This document shows, piece after piece, positions 32,579 through 41,048 of a DNA stretch of 41,397 bases. Below the pieces are notes generated by a model. It ran no database searches. It worked only from the letters and a program-made list of their open reading frames with translations, and was not told the DNA's origin. The position numbers were made by a program, and so were the translations under genes. Position 1 is the stretch's first letter. The number at the start of each line of letters is the position of its first letter. This DNA comes from CAZHOV01 sp964534315 (GTDB taxonomy: Bacteria; Bacteroidota; Bacteroidia; Chitinophagales; Saprospiraceae), in assembly GCA_964534315.1 (NCBI GenBank), contig CAZHOV010000028.1:1-41397 (forward strand). Direction: 5' to 3'.

Positions 32579-34741
32579 ATGAAAATCTTTTTAACCTCGG
32601 CGATTTGTTTTTTACTACTTATTCCCTTTTTCCGACCCGATACCACGAAACTTTCCGGAATCGTGATAGATCAAGAAACGAATGAAGGATTGATCGCAGC
32701 AACCATTGAGATCTATCAAAAAGACAAAATCGTTTCGGGAACGACTACCGATATTGATGGCCGCTATTCGGTCACACTGGAACCTGGAGAATATGATGTG
32801 AAGGTGTCTTATATCGGATTTACGACTCAAACCTTTAAGGGAGTAACGGTAAAGCGAGATACTGAAAACTGGCTGGAGGTGAAAATGATTGCAGCAGGTG
32901 AAACGCTTGAAGAAGTTCAAGTTATTGGTTACGATGTCCCCAAGACCGAATCTGTAATTAATTGCTTTGATTTTTCTAATAAGAAGGTAGATAAATTACC
33001 TAAAAAAGAATTCAATAGAATTGTTGAAAAAGATAATACCTCTATGGGAATGACCATCACTTCGGAGGAAATCAAATCATTGCCTACCTGTGACATCAGC
33101 GCTATGTCATCTACGACAGCTGGAGTGAAATCAAAAAAAAGAAAAAAATCAAAAGAGCTTTCTGTCAGGGGTAGTCGCTCTGATGCTACGTCCTATTATT
33201 TAGATGGGGTGAGGGTAGCAAGTGATGTGCCGGTGAGTAAAAATTCTGTTATTTCTCTTGCGGAGTCAGAAGCCCTATTATCCAAACCAAAAGATTCTGC
33301 TCCTCCTGTCATTGAAGAAGTGCCTGCTGAGGAGTTAGTCAAAATGGATGATGTTGTGACAGACGGATCCGTGGAACCTATTGAATATGACGAGGAAGAT
33401 GCTGCCGAAACAAAAACAGAATACGATGCAGGACTCCTTACCGCCGGCGAATGGAACGACCTGGACAATTGGGAATTCTGGAATGACAAAACGGAAAATC
33501 CGAAGCGGGAAGAAATGGAAAAACACTGGGAAATAAGGATGCAAGATCGCTATGTTGTCCGCATTACCAATAGTCAATACCAACCAGTAGTAGATGTCCA
33601 TGTGCAGTTGTTATCTAAAAAGGGCAACTTGATCTGGCATGCAAAAACGGATCATGAAGGCAAGGCAGAGCTTTGGAGCAATGTGTTTGAAGAGAATGAG
33701 AAAGGGCTGGAAATTGAAGCGACGTACAATGGTAAAACTGAAACGCAATCCTTAGTAAGGACCTACGAAGAAGGCATTAATCATATTATTTTTCCAACCA
33801 ATTGCCAACCTTCTGATAAACTGGATATCTGTTTTGTGGTTGATGCGACCTCTTCGATGAGTGATGAGATCAACTATTTAAAAGCTGAACTCAGAGATGT
33901 GATCAGCCGGGTGCAAAAGAACAACAGCGACCTTTCCGTTCGACTGGGTAGCGTTTTCTACAGGGATCAGGGGGATGCTTATGTGACGAAAGAAACTCCC
34001 CTATCTGCCAAGATTGGGCAAACCGATCGATTTATCAAAGAAAACTATTCCGGCGGCGGCGGTGATTATCCGGAGGCCGTTCATAGCGCATTGGAAAAGG
34101 CGGTGCAAATGGATTGGAGTAAGGAAGCTCGTGCCCGGTTATTATTTTTGGTTCTTGATGCCCCTCCACACGGGACCCCAGAGGTGAAGCAATCTCTTAA
34201 AAACAGCATGCGCATAGCAGCTGAAAAGGGTATCAAGGTCATTCCGGTAACGGCTAGTGGAATTAAAAAAGATACGGAGTATTTGATGAAATTTTTCTCA
34301 ATGGCTACCAATGGGACTTACGTTTTTATCACCGATCATAGTGGAATCGGAAATGCTCACATCGAAGCAACTGCCCAGGATTATGAGGTAGAATATTTAA
34401 ATGATTTATTGGTAAGGTTGATTTCATCGTTTACCCGCGAGATGTGTGATGCTCAGGACCGTTGGATGGGCGATCAGGACACTCCAATGCTGGCCAATGC
34501 CGGAGAGGCTGTTGAATTCTTCCCGAATCCGGCCCAGGATTTTATTGCCCTTAAACTAAAGAGTGGCATTGACAATATCAGTATAACGGATGCAACTGGA
34601 AAGGTAGTCAGGGATTTAGGTCAGTGGCAGACTGGTTCTTCAAGAGTGAATGTAAGTGATTTGGCGGCAGGAAATTATTTGTTGCGGTTTGTAAAGGGGG
34701 ATTTGGTAATTACAGAAAAGCTGGTAATTATTCGGAGTTAA
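32579..34741 (+). CDS. Receptor-plug / von Willebrand A / T9SS-tailed surface protein
   Basis: A 720-residue protein with an unusual order of parts. After a signal peptide comes a CarboxypepD_reg domain (about 24-105: LSGIVIDQETNEGLIAATIE, GEYDVKVSYIGFTTQTF). A plug-like part follows (about 110-225) with DNTSMGMTITSEEIKSLPTC, KELSVRGSRSDATSYYLDGV and so on. No barrel follows; instead there is an acidic linker and, from about residue 415 to 610, a vWA domain: LDICFVVDATSSMSDEINYL with MIDAS D422-x-T424-x-S426, then YRDQGDAYVTK and LLFLVLDAPPHGTPE. Residues about 640-720 (EFFPNPAQDFIALKL to TEKLVIIRS) are a T9SS sorting domain. It is probably a surface adhesion or scaffold protein. Its stop codon overlaps that of the convergent barrel gene by 4 bp. 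Confidence 0.85.
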   Translation: MKIFLTSAICFLLLIPFFRPDTTKLSGIVIDQETNEGLIAATIEIYQKDKIVSGTTTDIDGRYSVTLEPGEYDVKVSYIGFTTQTFKGVTVKRDTENWLEVKMIAAGETLEEVQVIGYDVPKTESVINCFDFSNKKVDKLPKKEFNRIVEKDNTSMGMTITSEEIKSLPTCDISAMSSTTAGVKSKKRKKSKELSVRGSRSDATSYYLDGVRVASDVPVSKNSVISLAESEALLSKPKDSAPPVIEEVPAEELVKMDDVVTDGSVEPIEYDEEDAAETKTEYDAGLLTAGEWNDLDNWEFWNDKTENPKREEMEKHWEIRMQDRYVVRITNSQYQPVVDVHVQLLSKKGNLIWHAKTDHEGKAELWSNVFEENEKGLEIEATYNGKTETQSLVRTYEEGINHIIFPTNCQPSDKLDICFVVDATSSMSDEINYLKAELRDVISRVQKNNSDLSVRLGSVFYRDQGDAYVTKETPLSAKIGQTDRFIKENYSGGGGDYPEAVHSALEKAVQMDWSKEARARLLFLVLDAPPHGTPEVKQSLKNSMRIAAEKGIKVIPVTASGIKKDTEYLMKFFSMATNGTYVFITDHSGIGNAHIEATAQDYEVEYLNDLLVRLISSFTREMCDAQDRWMGDQDTPMLANAGEAVEFFPNPAQDFIALKLKSGIDNISITDATGKVVRDLGQWQTGSSRVNVSDLAAGNYLLRFVKGDLVITEKLVIIRS

Positions 34742-35901
34742 AAACTATATTTAAACCGCACAAACCCGGCCTGGATAGGACTTACAAAGCTATTGTCTTC
34801 CCGGTCAAAAACAATTTGGCCGACCAGGTCGAGGTCCCAGTTTTGGGCAATGGAGACCCCTATTGTCGGATTGACAAATAGCGCATGTACCTCAACGGGG
34901 CTGTAAATAATAGCAACTCCTCCGTTGATCAATGGATTGAAGGGATAACTTACCTGAAAAAACAGGGCATGCCGGTAGGGATAAAGGTTTTTTGCAGAAA
35001 GATCAAAATCGAAGAGCGTGCTTATCGGACGGTTGGAAGTGCCCCGGTCATTGAACAGGTAACCGATGTTAAAATAAACACCGCTTCTAAGGGAGTAATC
35101 TACGCCTAAGGTTACGGCAAAGCTCTCTACATTTTCATCGACGAGGGGAATAAAATAGGTGAATTCCCCTTTAAAGCCAGCGTTCTTGATGTTTCCTGCC
35201 CAGCCACCGCCCAGGGCGATATCGTTTTGGACGAATCCTGCCAGGACTTGAAAATCGTAGTTCCACTGATTGATCTTGTAAAGACCCGCGATAACGGCTT
35301 CGTCAATATCATCAAAGGCCTTTATGGCTATTTCAATACTGGAAGCAAAGCCTAAAAAGCGTCTGATCCGAAGAGCGTCGCTCCCGGGCCGTTCTTCGTA
35401 GTCGAAGTCGGTAAAGGCAAAGGCGTTAAACACATCATTTGGATTCCAGACGGTGCTGATGCCCCAATTAACTCGCTGTCTGCCCAGGCGGATTTCCCAA
35501 TTGCCGGGAATCCATTCGAGGTACAGGCGGTCAATCATTGTATGTCCGACAACCGATGAATGGTTGAATACTACTTTAGATAAATCGAAGTAATCATTAT
35601 TGACGTCATCGATTAAGTCGCCGTATGCGGGGGTCAGCTTGACGAGGTCTCCGTAAAAGATGCGCGATCGAAGATCGGAGCGGAAGGTGAGTTGGTCGTT
35701 GATATACCATCTTAGATTTAGCCGGTTGTGGATGAGATTGTCGAGGAGGAGCTCATTTTTTCCGGTAAAAGCATCAGTAAAAAAGAGTCCTTGAAGGCTT
35801 TTGATATAGCCATTGAGAAAAACTTTCTGAGGCTTATCCTCTTGGGCAAAAGCAGGAAGAGAAGCAGATAATAGGATAATCACTAACCATAGCTGTCTCA
35901 T
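34738..35901 (-). CDS. Outer-membrane beta-barrel protein of the Lol-like operon
   Basis: A 387-residue outer-membrane protein with signal peptide ending at AFAQE. It consists of alternating amphipathic strands, for example NRLNLRWYINDQLTFRSDLR and WEIRLGRQRVNWGISTVWNP; the latter G-R-Q-R-x-x-W-G motif is typical of DUF1302/porin-like barrels. It ends VRFKYSF, with the terminal Phe needed for BAM recognition. It is the last gene of the five-gene minus-strand operon, 15 bp after the LolD-like ATPase gene, so it probably supplies the outer-membrane end of that system. The stop codon overlaps the stop of the convergent vWA gene. Confidence 0.85.
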   Translation of the reverse strand: MRQLWLVIILLSASLPAFAQEDKPQKVFLNGYIKSLQGLFFTDAFTGKNELLLDNLIHNRLNLRWYINDQLTFRSDLRSRIFYGDLVKLTPAYGDLIDDVNNDYFDLSKVVFNHSSVVGHTMIDRLYLEWIPGNWEIRLGRQRVNWGISTVWNPNDVFNAFAFTDFDYEERPGSDALRIRRFLGFASSIEIAIKAFDDIDEAVIAGLYKINQWNYDFQVLAGFVQNDIALGGGWAGNIKNAGFKGEFTYFIPLVDENVESFAVTLGVDYSLRSGVYFNIGYLFNDRGTSNRPISTLFDFDLSAKNLYPYRHALFFQVSYPFNPLINGGVAIIYSPVEVHALFVNPTIGVSIAQNWDLDLVGQIVFDREDNSFVSPIQAGFVRFKYSF

Positions 35902-35916
35902 AATTAAAATTACTTC

Positions 35917-36603
35917 TTACTGATTGATATCAGTTTCAATTTTTCCGTCTACCAGGGTGACCACTCTTCGAGCCCGGTCGATCACTCGTTGGTCGTGGGT
36001 AGAGAAGACGAAGGTCATATTTTCTTCCTTATTCAAGCGGGCCATAATATCGAGTAGATTAGCGGTAGAGGTAGAATCCAGATTGGCGGTAGGCTCATCG
36101 GCCAGAATAAACCGGGGTTTTGGGGCAAGTGCTCTTGCAACAGCTACCCGCTGTTGCTGCCCTCCGGAAAGTTGGGCGGGCCGTTTATCCATTTTGTCGT
36201 CCAGGCCAACGGCAGTCATCAGTTCTTGCGTTCGGTGGTCTCTTTCTTCTTTAGAGCGCTTTTGCAGGAGCATGACAAATTCGACGTTTTCCTTTGCGGT
36301 AAGTACGGGGATGAGGTTATAGGCTTGAAAAACAAAGCCGATATGTTCTTTCCGGAAGTCAATCAGTTGATTATCTGACAAGTTGGAGATGTCAACGCCT
36401 CCAACCTCGATGGTGCCGGTAGTTGGGCGGTCAAGCCCGCCAATGATATTCAACAAGGTCGTTTTTCCGGAACCTGAAGGTCCTACAATTGCCGTAAATT
36501 CGCCTTCTTGGATGTCCAGATCCACTCCATTTAGAGCGTGGACGGCTACCGGAGAATCCGGATTGTAGGTTTTGGTAATACCTCTGGTTTTAATTACTTC
36601 CAT
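35917..36603 (-). CDS. LolD/MacB-type ABC transporter ATP-binding protein
   Basis: A 228-residue ATPase. Walker A is GPSGSGKTT (about 40-48), Q-loop FVFQAYNLIPVLTAKEN, signature LSGGQQQRVAVARALA, Walker B FILADEPTANLD, and H-loop FSTHDQRVI. The Q-A-Y-N-L-I-P-x-L-T Q-loop is characteristic of the LolD/FtsE/MacB group that energises MacB-type permeases. It lies 10 bp after the second permease gene and 15 bp before the barrel gene. It is not necessarily the true LolD; it works with the two dedicated permeases here. Confidence 0.95.
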   Translation of the reverse strand: MEVIKTRGITKTYNPDSPVAVHALNGVDLDIQEGEFTAIVGPSGSGKTTLLNIIGGLDRPTTGTIEVGGVDISNLSDNQLIDFRKEHIGFVFQAYNLIPVLTAKENVEFVMLLQKRSKEERDHRTQELMTAVGLDDKMDKRPAQLSGGQQQRVAVARALAPKPRFILADEPTANLDSTSTANLLDIMARLNKEENMTFVFSTHDQRVIDRARRVVTLVDGKIETDINQ

Positions 36604-36613
36604 TATTAATAAA

Positions 36614-37879
36614 TTATAGTTTTCTGATGGCTTCGACCGGCCGAAGTCTAATGGCTTTTAACGCCGGATATATAGATGCCAGTACAGCAGTAATCATGAT
36701 CGCAATAGGGACTTCCAGGTAGAGTTCAGGATTAACTTTGAAATAGATAATTTCATCCATTCCAAAATTTTGCAGGCTTTCAGAAAAAGCACTCAAGTTC
36801 AGACCATAACTGCCAAAATATTGAATGGATAAATAGCCTAATAGCATTCCGAAAGGAGCTGCCAGAATGCTAAGGAGAATAGTCTCTAAAAAGATCATAA
36901 AAAAGACCTTTGCTTTATTCATTCCAATGGCCATCAGCATACCCAATTCTTTTATTCGCTCCAGCACAGCCATCAACATGGTATTGATGATGCCGAAGAT
37001 GAGCGCCAGCATGATAACGGTCAGGTAAATGGTGGAAATACTTTCCATTTGTGATTCGTACAACTCGACATCCGGGCTGATTTCATAATAGGTTCGCATT
37101 AGGTAAGGATCAAACCGGTTACCGATGGTGTCTTGAAAAGCCAGGACATTTTCACCTTCTTTTAGTAGAATGGCGATTTCATGTCCGATTTCCTGGTAAT
37201 CGATAGGGCTATTGATCGTTGTGTCGGGGTTCGAATAGTTTTGATTTGGGTTTAGCAGCCTGTTTAAATCTTTTCGTTGGACGAATACGTGGAAATTATC
37301 AAACGGGTTATTTCCGGTATCGAAAATTCCGACCACTCTGAAGGCGCCGGCTGTAATTTCACCTTCCAGGTTCTGAAAAGTCAGAACTACCTTTTTTCGA
37401 AGGGAGATATCCAGCTTTTCGGCCATATTTTCACTGATCAGGATTTGATTTTTTCGATCTTCTTTGAAGAAGGAGCCCTCTTTAACATCTTGGTCGAGGG
37501 TGACGACATGTTGTTCCTGATCGGGTTCAATTCCTTTTATTTTTATTCCTCTTGCTCCTTTGGTAGAAGAAATCATACCATTTACTACCGAGCGAATAGC
37601 TACCGCTTTCACCTGATTGTTTTGTTCCAGTTCGTTTTTTATATCAAGGGGATGTTCGATGAAATACTTGGGTAGTTCATCTTCGATATAATCCGGATGG
37701 TGAATTTGGGCGTGGGAGATGGAAGTTTCTATGGCTTTTTTAACATAGCTTTCCATCATGCCCGACACAAATCCAGTCAACATAATAGCCGCCCAAACGC
37801 CCAGGCAGATGGCCAGGATGACCACAAAGCTTCGGGTGGGGTTTCTCCAGATATTTCGCCAGGCTAATAGAGGTAGCAT
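36614..37879 (-). CDS. FtsX/LolC-E-type ABC transporter permease (second)
   Basis: A 421-residue inner-membrane protein with the MacB topology. The N-terminal MLPLLAWRNIWRNPTRSFVV is the coupling segment and first helix. A periplasmic MacB_PCD-like domain follows (about 40-270), and three C-terminal helices form the FtsX domain, for example YLTVIMLALIFGIINTMLMA through RIKELGMLMAIGMNKAKVFF, and end PALKAIRLRPVEAIRKL. It is 20 bp downstream of the first permease gene; the two share about the same domain plan and probably form a heterodimer on one ATPase dimer, as LolC and LolE do. Confidence 0.94.
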   Translation of the reverse strand: MLPLLAWRNIWRNPTRSFVVILAICLGVWAAIMLTGFVSGMMESYVKKAIETSISHAQIHHPDYIEDELPKYFIEHPLDIKNELEQNNQVKAVAIRSVVNGMISSTKGARGIKIKGIEPDQEQHVVTLDQDVKEGSFFKEDRKNQILISENMAEKLDISLRKKVVLTFQNLEGEITAGAFRVVGIFDTGNNPFDNFHVFVQRKDLNRLLNPNQNYSNPDTTINSPIDYQEIGHEIAILLKEGENVLAFQDTIGNRFDPYLMRTYYEISPDVELYESQMESISTIYLTVIMLALIFGIINTMLMAVLERIKELGMLMAIGMNKAKVFFMIFLETILLSILAAPFGMLLGYLSIQYFGSYGLNLSAFSESLQNFGMDEIIYFKVNPELYLEVPIAIMITAVLASIYPALKAIRLRPVEAIRKL

Positions 37880-37899
37880 GATTTGATTATTATTTATGA

Positions 37900-39123
37900 T
37901 TAATCTCTCATCGCCTTTACAGGGACTAGTTTAAATATTTTGTAAAATGGGAATAATGCCAGTATGGCAGTAATTAAAAAGACCACAAGTGCCTGGATTA
38001 AAAAGATCCTGGCTTTCATCGTAGTAGGGAAAATAGGTTCGAAGCCAAATTTTTCCATAGCCTCGGCATACCCGCCTCCAAAACGGATAGGGTTGACATG
38101 GAAATAATACACCAGCGGATAGCTTAAAATCAGCCCCAGGATAGTCCCTAACATCCCCAGTAAGATGACCTCTATCCAAATGGTGGTTCCCAGCATCCAA
38201 CGCTTCATCCCTATAGCGATCAGGATGCCAAATTCATATTCTCGTTCCTTCGTCATCATCAGGATGGTGCCGAAAATTCCAAAAGCGATGATCAGATAGA
38301 GGATGAAATAAACGACGTAGTTTCCTCCGCTGTCCAGCGCTTTGGCTTCAACAAGGTCGGGGAGCAATTCTTCCCAATCCATGATTTCGTATTCTTTCGT
38401 ATCCAGTTTAGATTTCAATGCACTCAGCGTAGGTTGTATTTGATCCTGGCCTTCGAGGTGAAGCGCAATAGAAGTAACCAGGCCATCAGCAGCATAAAAC
38501 CACTGAGCTTCTTTAAGTGGGAGGTAGACCATTTGTTTGTTAAGCTCCGGAGAGCCAAAAGATACAATTCCTTTTACGGGATATTTACCGGCGGCGTTAG
38601 CGCCATGATAGCCTTGGCTGATCAGGATGAGGGTGTCATTAATGGACAACTTAAGCTTTTCCGCAACCCCTTTTGCCAATAGGACTTTTTGATCTCCTTT
38701 CTCAAAATAAGACCCTTCGACCAGCCGCTCATCCAGGCCGGTCATGGCGATTTCTCTTTCGGGTTCTGTACCGATAAGCATGACGCCTAAAGTAGTTTCT
38801 CCGGTAGAAGCAAGGGCAAAAGACTCGAGTCTTGGAATAACTGTTTTTACCTCCTTGATTTCATTTTCAAGGTTGTAAATCTCTTCGGAAACGGGGATTG
38901 CTTTATCGATAGATTGTTCTTCCCAGTAGCCGTCTTTATGGATTTGGACAAATCCGTAGTAGTAGTTGACGACATTATTGATCATATTTTCCCAGGCACC
39001 CTTTTGGAGCGCTTCCATGAAGGTGCCAAAAAGCACGGCAAAAAGGATAGAAGCTGCGGTGATGTATGTTCTTCGTTTATTTCGCCAGATATTCCGCCAT
39101 GCAAGTTTCAGCAGGGTTTTCAT
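37900..39123 (-). CDS. FtsX/LolC-E-type ABC transporter permease (first)
   Basis: A 407-residue inner-membrane protein. It starts MKTLLKLAWRNIWRNKRRTY, then a first helix (ITAASILFAVLFGTFMEAL). A large periplasmic domain follows (about 45-270), then an FtsX domain with YFILYLIIAFGIFGTILMMT, KEREYEFGILIAIGMKRWML and two more helices; the end is FYKIFKLVPVKAMRD. It is the partner of the second permease and probably extracts a lipid-linked substrate from the outer leaflet of the inner membrane. The next upstream gene is LolA-like (101 bp gap). Substrate not readable. Confidence 0.94.
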   Translation of the reverse strand: MKTLLKLAWRNIWRNKRRTYITAASILFAVLFGTFMEALQKGAWENMINNVVNYYYGFVQIHKDGYWEEQSIDKAIPVSEEIYNLENEIKEVKTVIPRLESFALASTGETTLGVMLIGTEPEREIAMTGLDERLVEGSYFEKGDQKVLLAKGVAEKLKLSINDTLILISQGYHGANAAGKYPVKGIVSFGSPELNKQMVYLPLKEAQWFYAADGLVTSIALHLEGQDQIQPTLSALKSKLDTKEYEIMDWEELLPDLVEAKALDSGGNYVVYFILYLIIAFGIFGTILMMTKEREYEFGILIAIGMKRWMLGTTIWIEVILLGMLGTILGLILSYPLVYYFHVNPIRFGGGYAEAMEKFGFEPIFPTTMKARIFLIQALVVFLITAILALFPFYKIFKLVPVKAMRD

Positions 39124-39223
39124 GAATAATAAGGGGTTTGACGGGTGTCAGAAAATTCTACGAAAGCAGTGTCAAGGTAATGGTAGAAAATAAGGGCTCA
39201 AATGATAAATATCACTTCGACTC

Positions 39224-39991
39224 TTATTTTACTCGTTTCAGGTTTTGTACGGAAAAGAATTGATCTTTAAAGGATTGATCAAATTCGAGTGATTTATATT
39301 CGATGACCGTTTTATGTCCTTCCTCATCCTCAGGAATTACCTCCATAATTGATGGTAATATTTTTCCACCCAGTTCTTTCACCTCTTTTCCATACATGGT
39401 ATTGACCAGATAGCCATCCTCGTCGTAGAATTCGGTTTTTAGCTGCATAAACTCTTCTTTGTCAATCCATACAATGATCTTTCCCCAGACGACGGCTGCA
39501 TCTTCTTTAGGGATGAGTTCGATTTTATAGCACATTCTACTGTCGATCTCCTCTTCACCCAAAAGTTTATGGTGGTAATCGGTAACGATAGAGGATTGCT
39601 TCACCAGATCGTCGTTGGTAAAGTCGGAGCCCATCCAAGATTGCATCATCATAGAGGGGGGCATTTTGATGGTTCGGTATATGGTAGGTTGCCAGTTCCA
39701 GAGTTCCAGGTCTCTTTTCAGGAAAGCGGTCCCTTTGTCTCTGGCCGGAGCGGTGATCAGGATCAGGGCCAGGTCGTCGCCTTTTGACCAGCTTTTGAGT
39801 TGCATCTCACGTTCCCAGGACGGCCGAACGACGGTCATTTTCATTTCGGCATAGCTACTTTCACCTTTGAGCTTTTGATCGGCTTTATCTACGATTTCTT
39901 TGGCCGTCATGTCTTCCTGGCCCACAAGAGTAAAGGGAAGGGATAAAAGTAAGAGAAACGAAAAAACAAAGATTTGATAATTGGTTTTCAT
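39224..39991 (-). CDS. LolA-like outer-membrane lipoprotein-sorting family protein
   Basis: A 255-residue periplasmic protein. ATG at 39991 starts a good signal peptide ending at FTLVGQ; an upstream ATG (40036) lies in front of the promoter and is rejected. TAKEIVDKADQKLKGESSYA and MKMTVVRPSWEREMQLKSWS open the half-open LolA/LppX-like barrel; VWGKIIVWIDKEEFMQLKTE and NLKRVK-type strands complete it. The family (outer-membrane lipoprotein-sorting, LolA-like) is frequently next to transport genes. As first gene of an operon with two LolC/E-like permeases, an ATPase and a barrel, it is the obvious periplasmic shuttle for a hydrophobic cargo. Confidence 0.9.
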   Translation of the reverse strand: MKTNYQIFVFSFLLLLSLPFTLVGQEDMTAKEIVDKADQKLKGESSYAEMKMTVVRPSWEREMQLKSWSKGDDLALILITAPARDKGTAFLKRDLELWNWQPTIYRTIKMPPSMMMQSWMGSDFTNDDLVKQSSIVTDYHHKLLGEEEIDSRMCYKIELIPKEDAAVVWGKIIVWIDKEEFMQLKTEFYDEDGYLVNTMYGKEVKELGGKILPSIMEVIPEDEEGHKTVIEYKSLEFDQSFKDQFFSVQNLKRVK

Positions 39992-40010
39992 AATGGTTAT
40001 TTTATACTTA

Positions 40011-40018
40011 CAAAGGTA
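40011..40018 (-). promoter_or_regulatory. -7 box of the Lol-like operon
   Basis: TACCTTTG on the minus strand, a full match to TAnnTTTG, 19 bp upstream of the ATG at 39991. TTTTG at about 15-bp spacing upstream is a possible -33. It fixes the start of the LolA-like protein. Confidence 0.62.
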
Positions 40019-40140
40019 CAATCTCTTATTATTCAAAACACTAAACTTGGTCTAATTTTATCCTTAATCCATCGAATTAACATATATTTAAGGGAGAGGA
40101 CGGGAGGGGGAAATGAAGAATGAAGAGTTAAGAATGAATG

Positions 40141-40190
40141 AAAAGAGAATGAAATAGAAAAACCACAGAGGACACAGAGAGCACAGAGGG
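40141..40190 (+). repeat. Dispersed CACAGAGG-type repeat with 20-bp direct repeat, copy 1
   Basis: AAAAGAGAATGAAATAGAAA (40141-40160) is followed by AACCACAGAGGACACAGAGA and GCACAGAGGG. The 20-bp block recurs exactly at 40546-40565, on the other side of a hairpin cluster, and in part near purH (30233-30270, inverted). Simple GAATGA-type sequence flanks it. Confidence 0.75.
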
Positions 40191-40347
40191 AATGAAAAAT
40201 GAATGAAAAGAAAATGAACCAGGCAACCAGAACGTGAGTGGGCTTTGCCCCGATGTGTAACATAACCTTGGCCTCCAGACCAATACGGCAAATTCATCAA
40301 AAAGGAAATTAAATGAGGATGAACCTTTTGGTGACAACATCATTTGG

Positions 40348-40545
40348 TTTATCCTGAAGGGATAAAAGGTGTATAGCCCGGTATGAAATGCCGGGTTATA
40401 AAGAAGGTGACCTGACAACCCCGGGCAGGGGTTGAATAGTTCCCAAGGCTGTGCCATCATTCAACCCCGAAAGGGTTGAAACGCTCCCATTTTTAATACC
40501 CCCAATTGTCATTGAGGGCTATACATATTCAATCCCTTTGGGATT
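40348..40545. repeat. Cluster of five short hairpins (REP-like repeat)
   Basis: Five inverted repeats in 198 bp: TTTATCC/GGATAAA (40348-40366), TATAGCCCGG/CCGGGTTATA (40372-40400), CAACCCC/GGGGTTG (40416-40434), TTCAACCC/GGGTTGAA (40460-40480) and AATCCC/GGGATT (40531-40545). Such TTCAACCC-type hairpin groups are frequent between genes in Bacteroidota; they have no coding capacity. No transposase is nearby. Confidence 0.72.
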
Positions 40546-40565
40546 AAAAGAGAATGAAATAGAAA
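40546..40565 (+). repeat. 20-bp direct repeat, copy 2
   Basis: Exact copy of the block at 40141-40160, followed by a short degenerate CACAGAGATTCC. With copy 1 it brackets the hairpin cluster. Confidence 0.8.
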
Positions 40566-40604
40566 TTCACAGAGATTCCTATGATAAAACCAATGAATAA
40601 TTAG

Positions 40605-40633
40605 AGTTCAACAGTTCAACAGTTCAACAGTTC
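40605..40633 (+). repeat. AGTTCAAC octamer tandem repeat
   Basis: Three perfect AGTTCAAC units (40605-40628) and a partial AGTTC. Too short and gap-free for CRISPR. Confidence 0.85.
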
Positions 40634-41048
40634 CTCGTGACAACGTCACTATCAGACTACGTGATGACCTTTGAGGCAAGTTAGGAGCGGGAAGGGAAGT
40701 AGGAAATATGAAGTATGAAAAAGGTAAAAATTAACTATAAATGAACTAACCCCTAACCCAATCTCCCTATTTTCAATTTATTAGGCATATTAATTTTATG
40801 TAAATTAACATTTCTTCCCTTGATTTTTCAGCTGATAATTGGTATAATATAATTAATCCCAGGAAACTGCTTTGACCTGCCGTCTTTTTGTCAAATTGGT
40901 TTTCTTAATTTTTTTGGTGTTACAAACAAGAAGTGTCCCCAGGACACCCTGCTTCTCCTTTTGGCAGGCGGGAGGATATTCCTAAGCTGTCCCTAGGGAA
41001 GTATGTCATTATTATAAGTAATCCAATTTTTTCACTTAATATTTTTTT
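40634..41048. other. Non-coding stretch before the last gene
   Basis: No reading frame of note. It contains a small hairpin GTGTCC-CCA-GGACAC (40933-40947), extended imperfectly by GAAG/CTTC, and AT-rich DNA in front of the final gene. The whole 1-kb gap from 40019 looks like a repeat landing zone. Confidence 0.4.

Noticed and set aside
34738..40018. Calling the operon the housekeeping lolCDE/lolA
   Set aside because: Permeases and carrier are only LolC/E- and LolA-like and are joined to a barrel gene; the housekeeping set would not be expected in this arrangement, so no symbols are assigned.
39992..40036. Upstream ATG at 40036 for the LolA-like gene
   Set aside because: It lies upstream of the predicted promoter and would put basic and Cys-containing residues in front of the signal peptide.
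40033..40460. Several minus-strand open frames of 70-110 codons
   Set aside because: They fall entirely in repeat-rich non-coding DNA and translate to Ser/Phe-rich low-complexity sequence.
40348..40633. Possible CRISPR array
   Set aside because: Hairpins differ from each other, spacing is irregular, the octamer repeat has no spacers, and no cas gene is near.
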